DNA of 64,000 nt from an uncultured Shewanella sp. Lineage in GTDB: Bacteria; Pseudomonadota; Gammaproteobacteria; Enterobacterales; Shewanellaceae. This document shows, piece after piece, positions 20,149-27,863 of the stretch. Both the position numbers and the translations under genes were made by a program. The stretch spans positions 248,001-312,000 of the forward strand of contig NZ_CANMUW010000003.1 in assembly GCF_947501225.1 (NCBI RefSeq). Reading direction: 5' to 3'. A model generated the notes under the pieces. The model saw nothing but the letters and a program-made list of their open reading frames with translations. It did no database searches and was not told where the DNA came from. The stretch's first letter is position 1. The number at the start of each line of letters is the position of its first letter.

Positions 20149-20296
20149 AAAAAAAAATTCACATTGTGTTTATTTACTTCTGTTATGTTTAATTTCTTTG
20201 TGCTAAAATTAGATTTACTAAATTTGTGCGTAATTTGCGTGCGCAGACTTGCTATGGTATTATCCTTGTTGTCAAAACTAACAAGGATACCTACTC

Positions 20297-20623
20297 ATGG
20301 CTTTAGATTTTTCTAATTTATTGTTACACATTAAGAAGTTGAACGACTCGGGTGAGTTTGGATTTTTCCAAGATGAGGATATACGCCAAATGCCGTTGTT
20401 ACTAGATGCTGGTTTTATAACAGCGCAACGCAATGGACATGATCATGGTGAAATATACTCCAAGGTTAGAATCACACTCAAAGGAATGGAATATCTAGAA
20501 AATCAGAAATCAATTTCTACGGCAACAGTAACAGCTACAGAAGTATTGAAAACCTGGAACGAGTTGGGTGTTCTAACTTTTCTAGGAATTTTGGTAAGTA
20601 TAGGTATTTTTATTCTAAGCTAG
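20297..20623 (+). CDS. Passenger gene inside the intron: small wHTH-like protein with C-terminal membrane helix
   Basis: A 108-residue frame lying between the maturase stop and domain V, so inside intron domain IV. It has its own AAGGA site 9 nt before the ATG and possible promoter elements about 60 bp upstream. The N-terminal part (DIRQMPLLLDAGFITAQ... YSKVRITLKGMEYLEN) looks like a winged helix, as in DUF2513-like proteins. The last 20 residues form a hydrophobic helix (LTFLGILVSIGIFIL), so it may be tail-anchored. DNA is AT-rich compared with groEL. No group II intron function is known for such a protein; it looks like cargo. Confidence 0.7.
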   Translation: MALDFSNLLLHIKKLNDSGEFGFFQDEDIRQMPLLLDAGFITAQRNGHDHGEIYSKVRITLKGMEYLENQKSISTATVTATEVLKTWNELGVLTFLGILVSIGIFILS

Positions 20624-20665
20624 AAAGTCGCTGGTCTGTACTCAGGTACTGACTTATAAAGGCTT

Positions 20666-20699
20666 GAGCCGTATGCGGGGAAACTCGCACGTACGGTTC
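20666..20699 (+). ncRNA. Group II intron domain V (catalytic hairpin)
   Basis: A 34-nt hairpin GAGCCGTATGCGG / GAAA / CTCGCACGTACGGTTC with the catalytic AGC near its 5' base and a GAAA tetraloop, the standard domain V shape. A domain VI-like stem follows to 20737. Confidence 0.93.
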
Positions 20700-20757
20700 T
20701 TAGGGGAGGGGGAGCTAGTAATAGCTTCTCCTTACCCGACATTTTACTGGTTTAAAT

Positions 20758-20866
20758 CGGTGATTACTGCGTTGCTGTTCGCTCGTGTAGGCGTACTACA
20801 CGTCGCTCACAGCGCCTTGTACTAACACGATTTATCCTGCGTAAAATACGTTTGTTGGTCTATAGC
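20758..20866. repeat. Interspersed Shewanella-type repeat, copy A
   Basis: It begins TCGGTGATTACTGCGTT and contains CGCTCGTG, a CTACACGTCGCTCA block and GCCTTGT...CGATTTATCCTGCGT. The same parts, in varied order, occur in copies at ~20985-21060 and ~23945-24080. Confidence 0.6.
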
Positions 20867-20906
20867 CTAACAGCTAAAGCCAAATTTCTTGTAAAAGAAT
20901 AAGTAA

Positions 20907-20940
20907 AGCTCTGACATCTAGCGATGTCGGAGCTTTTTTC
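20907..20940 (+). terminator. Intrinsic terminator downstream of the groEL intron
   Basis: AGCTCTGACAT (20907-20917) pairs with ATGTCGGAGCT (20924-20934), followed by a T run. It probably ends the groESL transcript. Confidence 0.88.
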
Positions 20941-20943
20941 TTT

Positions 20944-21110
20944 AAGGCGAGCGAGTGCTCTGCGTTACTTCACCACTCTGATTGGTTGAGAGCAGAAAGC
21001 TAAACGTCGTGGCAAGAAGCCTTGCTCTAAAGCGATTTTTCCTGCGTTAGATGGTTATGTTGGTCTGAAGCTTAGAAGCCTAAAGCCAAACTTCTTGAAA
21101 AGGAATGATA
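20944..21110. repeat. Second repeat unit, diverged tandem copy of the groEL 3' region
   Basis: The stretch CGATTTTTCCTGCGTT...TTGGTCTGAAGCTTAGAAGCCTAAAGCCAAACTTCTTG parallels 20832-20893 (CGATTTATCCTGCGT...TTGGTCTATAGCCTAACAGCTAAAGCCAAATTTCTTG). Each unit ends in a terminator of a different sequence. Confidence 0.6.
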
Positions 21111-21146
21111 AAAGCCCCGATACCTAACGGTATCGGGGCTTTTTGT
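21111..21146. terminator. Strong terminator between the repeat unit and the ATPase gene
   Basis: A 14-bp perfect stem AAAGCCCCGATACC (21111-21124) / GGTATCGGGGCTTT (21129-21142) with a TAAC loop, flanked by A and T runs, so it can work in both directions. The ATPase gene converges from the right and ends at 21180. Confidence 0.88.
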
Positions 21147-21179
21147 GGTTATCGCTTATGTGTACTCTTAGCCAATGTT

Positions 21180-22739
21180 TTAGAATAAAACTTTCTGTCC
21201 TGAGTAATCTTCTAATTGGTTCATATAGATATTTAGTTTTCTTAATACATAGTCTGCTATCTCACCAGGTACATCTTTATCAGTATAATGAAACTCAAGA
21301 CAAATTTGCTTCCCTTCAGTTTCGATAAAAATATCGGGTCTAACAGATTTAATCCAAGGGTGTGGTTGCTCTGAAACAGCATTCATATCTAAACAGTCAT
21401 TGATGCAGTCTGAAATGGCTTTGTTTAGATGGGAATCTGACAGCTGCCTTGTACTAATTAGGTTGTTTAACCTTTTAAAGGGGAGATCTGCTTTATTGAG
21501 TGCCTCTTGAGTTTGACTTCCTTTTTTCTTCCCTATGGGGTGCTCTTTGTTTGCCAACAACCTTATTAGTGGAGTTCTGCTTAAAGTTTCTTGAGCTTTG
21601 TTTTTAAGCCCCCAATTTCGATTTAGGTTAAACTCTTCGAGGCTTTTTCTAATTGTTTTGTTATCACTATATGAGTTGATGGCCATAATAAGTGCATTCG
21701 TAGACATGAAAAGTATTCTAGTTTTTAATGCACCATTAATAGCAAGTTGAAGCCTTTGGGAATCCCATATACTTTTCCTTTGGTCATTAGTTCTTATGTA
21801 CTCATATAGCTTTTCATGTGTTGCCATCCAAGCATTTTCTGAATGCTCACTTTGCCTAGCAAACTGTTTCACGACATCTTCAGCATTTTTATATGTGAAG
21901 ATAAACCACACCTCATTGGGTTTAGGCATTTTGTCTTTTATCTTTTTGAAGTAATTGTTTTTTGATTCCCAGTGCTCCTTTACCATATCAAGGTACACTC
22001 TTATAGTTTGGTCTATTTTTGCTAGGCGACTGAATCTCTTTAAAACATCCTCTAAGTCATTGGTATTTAAATTGAAATCGGCTATTTGCTTGTCATTGAT
22101 GGCTTCAATAGTTCTTGTCGCAATATCGCAGAAATACTCTTTATTAGGGCCTGAAAAGTCTAGTTGCTCGAACCCTTTTTGAAACAGTGTGCCTGATACA
22201 GCTTTTGAGTAAGAAAGCATTGTTTTAACATCTGATTCTTCGGTTAGTGGCCAAAGAACCAGAAACGGTGCTCGGCGTAAAATTCCATTTAAATCTCTAA
22301 AGAAACCTTTAATGACATCTTGATCGAGTCCGCTAAGGTTTTCTAAGTAATTTATAACAATGCATGCAGGGCCTTTATCCTTCCTAGCTCTTGCTTCATC
22401 ACTGAGCTGGTTTAGGAATTCAGATAGCTTATAGAGCTTCTCAGTTCCTATATAACCTTGCGCATCAAAATACTGCAAGGAAGATATGTTTATGTGTTTT
22501 CTCCAGCTAAGAGATTGAAAAAAAGTTGATTTACCTACTCCTGGCCTACCAACTATGAAACTTAACTTTCCTGAATTTCTGATTCTAGTACTTAACTCAG
22601 TTATAGACTCTTCTGTTTTAGTTACTGGAATGAAGAAGTCCATCATTGCTTCGTTGATTGTTCTGCTATTTAGTTCACTTACAACTTCTTCATAAGAGGA
22701 GGGGAGGATTAACTCTGATGTTACGTTATGATTTTCCAT
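21180..22739 (-). CDS. P-loop NTPase with C-terminal nuclease-like segment, possible defence protein
   Basis: A 519-residue protein with a Walker A motif GRPGVGKST at residues 64-72 and a hydrophobic strand ACIVINYLEN near 125 as a likely Walker B region. The middle is helical and charged. The C terminus (about residues 465-519) has RPDIFIETEGKQICLEFHY, which resembles the core of a PD-(D/E)xK fold, but the usual Lys is not evident. No family name can be given. It follows the NERD gene on the same strand (97-bp gap), and its AT-rich DNA differs from the flanks, so the pair looks acquired. A role in phage or plasmid defence is inference. Confidence 0.75.
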   Translation of the reverse strand: MENHNVTSELILPSSYEEVVSELNSRTINEAMMDFFIPVTKTEESITELSTRIRNSGKLSFIVGRPGVGKSTFFQSLSWRKHINISSLQYFDAQGYIGTEKLYKLSEFLNQLSDEARARKDKGPACIVINYLENLSGLDQDVIKGFFRDLNGILRRAPFLVLWPLTEESDVKTMLSYSKAVSGTLFQKGFEQLDFSGPNKEYFCDIATRTIEAINDKQIADFNLNTNDLEDVLKRFSRLAKIDQTIRVYLDMVKEHWESKNNYFKKIKDKMPKPNEVWFIFTYKNAEDVVKQFARQSEHSENAWMATHEKLYEYIRTNDQRKSIWDSQRLQLAINGALKTRILFMSTNALIMAINSYSDNKTIRKSLEEFNLNRNWGLKNKAQETLSRTPLIRLLANKEHPIGKKKGSQTQEALNKADLPFKRLNNLISTRQLSDSHLNKAISDCINDCLDMNAVSEQPHPWIKSVRPDIFIETEGKQICLEFHYTDKDVPGEIADYVLRKLNIYMNQLEDYSGQKVLF

Positions 22740-22836
22740 GTATTTTACCGAAATCCTTTTTACTTTAATAATTTTCTTGAAGAGTGGTTTGAAATACTTA
22801 GCATGTAAGTCTGCTTATTGAACAATAACTATTTAC

Positions 22837-23826
22837 TTACATTATGTAGTTGCTATCACCACACTCCTGACACTTCAGCGTGTAGGTCTCTCTGCGTTTC
22901 TGCACTTTGGTGTTCTTACTTTGGCACTGAGGACAGGCTTGTTTCATGGGCGTGTTCTTAGTGCATGTATTGCATTTGATGTAGTACCCAAACTTGCCAT
23001 ACATTGGGGTGTAATTGTTTGATTCACCACAATGTTTGCAGTGTAAGTAACTCTGAGTCGTTGATGTTTTTTGTGCTTCTGTCTGATACACGGCGGTGGG
23101 TACCTGTATCTGTTGTGGGTCGCTTGGTGCTGCTGTATGGGCTGTCGGGATTGCTGCTATAGGCTCTATCTGCGGGCTTTCTATGTTCTGTTTGAGCAGG
23201 AATGAGGCTATAGAATCTAACTCTTCTTCAGAGAAACATGGCCGGGTGTCGTTAAAATTAACGACTCTCATAAACTTATTCTTGATGTTCATGACTTTAT
23301 TGAGCTTATCGACCAGAAACTCAGATTTTACAAGCTTGTCTGAGATTGCTGTTGGGATTGTTTTTCTGTCGATGACAGCATCGCTGGATATGGCGCAGAG
23401 ATGATCCCAGCAGCGCATGCTGAAGCCTTGCTGCTTGATACCCAATAACTTACCTAAGATTTCGCTACGATGATGCATTAATAGCTCTTTAAGCAGAGCT
23501 TGCTGTAGTTCTACCTGCTTGATGGGTGACGCCATTCCTTGCCACTTGCTTTGATGGCTGCGGGTCCACTCTTCCTGTTTGTTCACTTTTACATGGCCTT
23601 TGATGCTCTTGGACTCGATGAGTACGAAACCGTATGGATAGATAATCAGGTGATCGATCTGCGCCGTTTCGTCATTAAAGGTAAACTTGAAGTCGTTGAT
23701 GACCAGTACTTGCTTATGATCTTTGAATGCCCGGCGCAGAAAGAAGGCTACGTTCTGCTCCTGCTTTTGACCCGCAACGGCTTGAGGCGACTTTGTGTTC
23801 TGAAGTGATTTAGTTTTGAGAATCAT
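22837..23826 (-). CDS. NERD-domain protein with C-terminal zinc ribbons
   Basis: A 329-residue protein. Residues ~20-130 are a nuclease-related (NERD) domain with the core QIDHLIIYPYGFVLIESKSIKG (Asp, Glu and Lys of the PD-(D/E)xK site). A long linker rich in Ala, Gln and Pro follows. The C terminus has four CxxC pairs (CKHC, CNTC, CPQC, CQEC) forming two zinc ribbons like those of topoisomerase I. NERD domains are found in many proteins near DNA-processing and defence genes. It is first in a two-gene unit with the P-loop ATPase. Confidence 0.88.
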   Translation of the reverse strand: MILKTKSLQNTKSPQAVAGQKQEQNVAFFLRRAFKDHKQVLVINDFKFTFNDETAQIDHLIIYPYGFVLIESKSIKGHVKVNKQEEWTRSHQSKWQGMASPIKQVELQQALLKELLMHHRSEILGKLLGIKQQGFSMRCWDHLCAISSDAVIDRKTIPTAISDKLVKSEFLVDKLNKVMNIKNKFMRVVNFNDTRPCFSEEELDSIASFLLKQNIESPQIEPIAAIPTAHTAAPSDPQQIQVPTAVYQTEAQKTSTTQSYLHCKHCGESNNYTPMYGKFGYYIKCNTCTKNTPMKQACPQCQSKNTKVQKRRETYTLKCQECGDSNYIM

Positions 23827-23944
23827 TTATCAATAGCATCCATTCACTGCTCGACAACAAGCAGTTTGATAATAATCGGACGTATAATATCAATCCTTAG
23901 AACAAAAAATCTACTGCGGAAGTGGGTACTGAATAAATGGGGTC

Positions 23945-24085
23945 AAAGCTAAATGTCGTGGTAAAGCGCCTTGTTCTAAGTCGGTGATAGCTGCGTTCCT
24001 TTACCGCTCGTTTAAGAAATACTAGATGTCGTTGTGCGAAATAGCGGGCTGCGCTCCTTTTTTCGCGTGGCTATGATGTTTCACA
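23945..24085. repeat. Interspersed repeat, copy C
   Basis: GTCGTGGTAAAGCGCCTTGTTCTAA and GTCGGTGATAGCTGCGTT, then CCGCTCGTTTAAGAAATACTAG, share their order and wording with the copies near 20758 and 20990. Apart from this the 319-bp gap 23827-24145 shows no gene. Confidence 0.55.
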
Positions 24086-24145
24086 TTCCGCCTTGAATAA
24101 TAGTCACATATAATACGCTTACTTCCCATTTAGTCCGTATAACTT

Positions 24146-25174
24146 GTGCTGAAAATTATTCGCCTGATCTTCGTTGTCATTCTTCCGTTTATAACATCTG
24201 TTGCTGTTGCTGCGGAAGCTCCTCTTCGCCAAAATAGTTGGGGACAGTTCACCTTTGAAAATGATGCTTTTGGTGTACTGGAACCCACCGATGACGGCTA
24301 TACCAACGGTGTTGCTTACACGTGGGGAAAGACATCAATGGCGAGTTTTGATGAGATCGAGATGCCAAATTGGGTCAGAGCGATGAGTGATTGGACCTAT
24401 ATTAACCAAGCCGATAAAGGTCACTACTCCCTAAGCTACGGCATTGTGCAAGCCATTTTTACGCCATCTGATTTGGAAGAGGAGGCGTTAATTTCTGACG
24501 ACAGGCCATATGCCGGGGTGCTAATTTGGCAGGTTAAATTACGTCAGTTTGAAGATGATATTGCGTCGAGTCTAAAGCTTGATCTTGGTGTGGTTGGCCC
24601 TGCTTCATTAGCAGAGCAAACACAAAGCATTATCCATGGTGTTATTGCCGCCAGAGATCCTCAAGGTTGGGATAACCAACTTGAGAACGAACCGGTATTC
24701 CGTGTTGAGTCTGAGTATCTATATCGCTTTGCTCAGCTGGCGTTATCCGATCAAGTTGCAACCGACATCAGCTTTTACAGTCAGGCGGGGATTGGGAATT
24801 TGCGAAGTGATGCAGGCTTTGGAGTAACATTCAGAGTCGGTAGTGGTCTGGATGAAACCTATGCCAGCATCAATCCGACCGCATCTCATAGCGCCAATCC
24901 ATACGCATATCTGTCTGATACCGGATTTAACTGGATGTTTTATATCTCTGCATATGGCAGCTATGTCCTCAATGACATCACTATCGACGGCAACACTTTT
25001 AAAGATAGTCATTCGGTGGATCTTATCCATGAACAAGGCCAGTTTAATTTGGGATTTGCTATGCGCTGGGGCAGTTGGGGGATTTTATTCTCGAGTGTGC
25101 GTGGCAGTAATCAATTTGAGGGGCAAGTGTCAGATACTAACTACGGTGCGGCCAGCATTAGTTATCATTATTAG
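24146..25174 (+). CDS. lpxR: Lipid A deacylase LpxR family protein
   Basis: A 342-residue outer-membrane beta-barrel with a signal peptide (IFVVILPFITSVAVAAEA). It carries the LpxR (DUF2219) motifs: FTFENDAFG with the active-site Asn-Asp, TDDGYTNG, DDRPYAG, and GPASLAEQTQSIIHG with the likely catalytic His. LpxR enzymes remove the 3'-acyloxyacyl chain of lipid A at the cell surface. GTG at 24146 is the only start after an upstream stop. The protein ends in an aromatic-rich SISYHY strand, typical for barrel assembly. Confidence 0.9.
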   Translation: MLKIIRLIFVVILPFITSVAVAAEAPLRQNSWGQFTFENDAFGVLEPTDDGYTNGVAYTWGKTSMASFDEIEMPNWVRAMSDWTYINQADKGHYSLSYGIVQAIFTPSDLEEEALISDDRPYAGVLIWQVKLRQFEDDIASSLKLDLGVVGPASLAEQTQSIIHGVIAARDPQGWDNQLENEPVFRVESEYLYRFAQLALSDQVATDISFYSQAGIGNLRSDAGFGVTFRVGSGLDETYASINPTASHSANPYAYLSDTGFNWMFYISAYGSYVLNDITIDGNTFKDSHSVDLIHEQGQFNLGFAMRWGSWGILFSSVRGSNQFEGQVSDTNYGAASISYHY

Positions 25175-25245
25175 TGCAAACCGGCAGACAACAGTAAAAC
25201 AAGTCGGGTCGGAACAAGTCAGGTCAGAGTTAAGTTTACTGGCTT

Positions 25246-25315
25246 AAAACTTAAAACTTAAAACTTAAAACTTAAAACTTACAACTTACAACTTACAACT
25301 TAAAACTTACAGCTT
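25246..25315. repeat. Heptanucleotide tandem repeat, ten copies
   Basis: The unit AAAACTT occurs five times in a row, then ACAACTT three times, AAAACTT once and ACAGCTT once. It lies between the LpxR gene and the 25502 gene; the rest of the 327-bp gap shows no gene. Confidence 0.9.
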
Positions 25316-25501
25316 ATAACTCCCAAGCTCTTTTCCTTCGCTGCTTGCCTGACGGGTGTCATCAATGACTATTCTGCTTCCGTCTGTCCCCTGTTTTCTC
25401 AGCTAATTCTTTTAGAGAGTTTTAAGCTAGGCCTCAGGTAGCTTGATTACAATCGGTGACTTGATTATCTAATTCAATCGTTAAAAGAGGGATCTGTCAT
25501 C

Positions 25502-25906
25502 ATGGATAAACAGAATTCAAACGCGACTCGTCGCATGCCTTGGGTTGCTATCGGTGTCACTGCATCGGTAGTGGTATTGTTTGGGCTGTTGGTAATGATG
25601 ATGCCCAAAGGGTTTAAGGCGACGCACGAGGAGATAGGCACAGGTAAGCCAGCGCTGGTGTTTGTCTATGACCCTAATCTTTCGGTGAGTAACAGCCAGA
25701 CTGAGCAGATGAATGAGGCTCGTGCGCATCTTGGTGATGAGGTGCTATTTCTCCTCGCCAGAGTGGGCACGCCGGAGGGGCAACATCTTATCGCTAAACA
25801 CCGCGCCGGCTCAGCTGAACTCCTACTGTTCGATCCATCCGGTAGCCTGATTAAACGCCAGTTTGCCGTGAAAGGGGCCAACGAGCTGATCCAGTGGCTT
25901 AAGTAG
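25502..25906 (+). CDS. Membrane-anchored hypothetical protein with thioredoxin-like outline
   Basis: A 134-residue protein with one N-terminal membrane helix (PWVAIGVTASVVVLFGLLVMMM) and a periplasmic domain whose order of strands and helices (KPALVFVYDPN... EVLFLLARVGTPEGQHLIAKH... ELLLFDPSGSLIKRQ) resembles a thioredoxin fold. It has no CxxC, so it cannot act as a disulfide oxidoreductase of the usual type. Function unknown. Confidence 0.7.
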   Translation: MDKQNSNATRRMPWVAIGVTASVVVLFGLLVMMMPKGFKATHEEIGTGKPALVFVYDPNLSVSNSQTEQMNEARAHLGDEVLFLLARVGTPEGQHLIAKHRAGSAELLLFDPSGSLIKRQFAVKGANELIQWLK

Positions 25907-25961
25907 AGAAGGCCGCGTCCGGGCTCATCTTTTCTCAGTTTTTCTGTGATTAATGGCTTCT

Positions 25962-26540
25962 TTAATCTGCGATAGCCGCTCTCAGGTTGGCTTGAGTTAA
26001 TCGCTGTAATGAGGCCGCTCTCTCCTCTACTGACGAAGCTAAAGCGTCATTGAAAAGCTGGGTGATATAATCCAGATATATGGCTGCCAGAGTACTGGCT
26101 AAACTGGGGAGCGGTATGATGAAATCATCGCTGCTAAATGCCGATGTCAGCCGCTGTTCGATGAGTGACGTCAGGTTGAGTTTCAGTTGGCGATGCGCCT
26201 GTGGCGCATCACTGCCCAGCCGATAAGCGATAGAGCGACGGAAACTACTCTGCTCGCTGATTCTGCTCAGCATAGCGATAACCGATGGACGGGGGCTTAG
26301 ACTGAACCAATCCTCGCGAACGGTTAAGTCCTGTAAAAGTGCATCGAAGAATGCATCGTGCATCGCCAGAAATACATCCAGCTTACGCTCATAGTGGCGA
26401 TAGAAGGTGGTCTTCCCTACATCTGCTTTTTCAATCAACTCGGCTACCGTTATATCGCAGTAGTCTTTATCTTTTAGCAGTTCTGCCAGTGCCTGCTGTA
26501 CACGCTTGCGACTGCGGTTGACTTTGGTTGACCGGGACAT
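25962..26540 (-). CDS. TetR-family transcriptional regulator
   Basis: A 192-residue protein with an N-terminal TetR helix-turn-helix (residues 10-56; QALAELLKDKDYCDITVAELIEKADVGKTTFYRHYERK) and a helical ligand-binding C-terminal domain. It is divergent from the DJ-1/PfpI gene at 26723. The gap contains GGAAC (26644-26648) and GTTCC (26663-26667) as a loose inverted repeat that might be its operator (inference). Confidence 0.92.
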   Translation of the reverse strand: MSRSTKVNRSRKRVQQALAELLKDKDYCDITVAELIEKADVGKTTFYRHYERKLDVFLAMHDAFFDALLQDLTVREDWFSLSPRPSVIAMLSRISEQSSFRRSIAYRLGSDAPQAHRQLKLNLTSLIEQRLTSAFSSDDFIIPLPSLASTLAAIYLDYITQLFNDALASSVEERAASLQRLTQANLRAAIAD

Positions 26541-26722
26541 GGCTCGCCTCAGATATCGATGACATTACAAAAGTAAAAGGAGCTACTCAGTATAGGGGCT
26601 GATACTGCTTAGGCAAGCTTCGTGGGAGTCAAACCGAGCAAACGGAACCATTAGCTTAAATCGTTCCACTTGGCACTTATCTGCAACTTTGTTCCTGTCT
26701 AACGATGATTTGAGAAGCCATT

Positions 26723-27547
26723 ATGGGGCCATCAATACCCGGTACTGGAATCTTCCACGTGAGTCGTCGCAGTTTTGTTAGATGCTGTCAGATAGCGGCC
26801 TGTAGTACCTACTTTTTAGGAGCAAGTGCAATGAGTAAATCAAGTGAGCTAACCCCTCCCGTCATCCCGGCTTTAGAGCCTGAAAAGCTGAATGTCGGCA
26901 TTTTTCTTTTTCCCGGGATGACCATGTTAGATGCATACGGCCCTTTGCAGGTGTTGGCGGTTAGTCGGTTGTTTAATACCTTCACCTTTGCAAAATCTGC
27001 AGAGCCTGTACCCTGTGATGCCAATGTGGCTCTGTTGCCAAACTATGGTTTCTCCGACTGCCCACGGCTCGATGTGCTAATTGTTCCGGGTGGCGCTAAT
27101 CCGATTGAGCAAATAGAAGATGAGCAGGTTATCAGCTTCTTACGCGCAGCGGGCGAGCAGGCTAAGTACGTGACCTCTGTTTGTACCGGAGCCCTTATCC
27201 TGGCAGAAACGGGCCTGTTAGATGGCTATCAATCTACGGTGCACTGGGCTTATGCGGAGTCCCTCAAGCGTTATCAGGGAATCAGTTATGTCAATCAACG
27301 TATCGTTAAAGACCGCAATCGGATCAGTGGCGGAGGTATCACCGCAGGTCTGGACTTTGCTTTAACCTTGATCGCAGAGATCGCGGGAGAGCAGCAGGCA
27401 AGGAGCATGGAGTTGATACTGGAATATGCTCCTCAGCCCCCCTTTAATAGCGGCGACCACAACCTGGTTGATGCGCCATTAAAGCAACAGGTTCAAGGAA
27501 TGGTCCATCAAATTGGCAAAGAGCTGTTTCTGCCCCAGTCTAAGTAG
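26723..27547 (+). CDS. DJ-1/PfpI (GlxA-like) protein with Tat-type leader
   Basis: A 274-residue protein whose core (from residue ~55) is a class I glutamine amidotransferase-like DJ-1/PfpI domain: NVGIFLFPGMTMLDAYGPLQVL, DVLIVPGG, and the nucleophile elbow TSVCTGALILAETGLL with the active Cys, then TVHWAY. Such proteins include isonitrile hydratases and protein deglycases. The N terminus SRRSFVRC (residues 14-21) followed by a hydrophobic stretch looks like a twin-arginine export signal. An internal ATG at 26831 with AGGAGC upstream would give a cytoplasmic form lacking the leader. It is divergent from the TetR regulator. Confidence 0.88.
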   Translation: MGPSIPGTGIFHVSRRSFVRCCQIAACSTYFLGASAMSKSSELTPPVIPALEPEKLNVGIFLFPGMTMLDAYGPLQVLAVSRLFNTFTFAKSAEPVPCDANVALLPNYGFSDCPRLDVLIVPGGANPIEQIEDEQVISFLRAAGEQAKYVTSVCTGALILAETGLLDGYQSTVHWAYAESLKRYQGISYVNQRIVKDRNRISGGGITAGLDFALTLIAEIAGEQQARSMELILEYAPQPPFNSGDHNLVDAPLKQQVQGMVHQIGKELFLPQSK

Positions 27548-27564
27548 ATGAACCACTCATGAAT

Positions 27565-27594
27565 GGGGCTGAGTATTTTCATCAGCCCCTTTTT
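27565..27594 (+). terminator. Intrinsic terminator after the DJ-1/PfpI gene
   Basis: GGGGCTGA (27565-27572) pairs with TCAGCCCC (27582-27589), followed by TTTTT. The rest of the 316-bp gap to 27864 shows no further gene. Confidence 0.88.
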
Positions 27595-27863
27595 CGTGAG
27601 AGCCGATTGCTTACTCTTAATAGTTAGGTCGAGTACAGCTTATTCATTGCAATACAGCGCGTGCCACCTTTCTTCACACAACCACTAAGGCATATGTGAT
27701 CGATTAATCCTTAGGCAAAAAAGTCATTGTTGAATGCTGTTGTAGTGATAGAATGCCCGCTCGGCGAGCCCTATGGTTTTGTTTAAGCCTTTTTAAACGC
27801 GATTGATAACACTGATAGTGCCTCCTGAATTCCCATTATTTTTCATTACTGATCTGAGTATTT

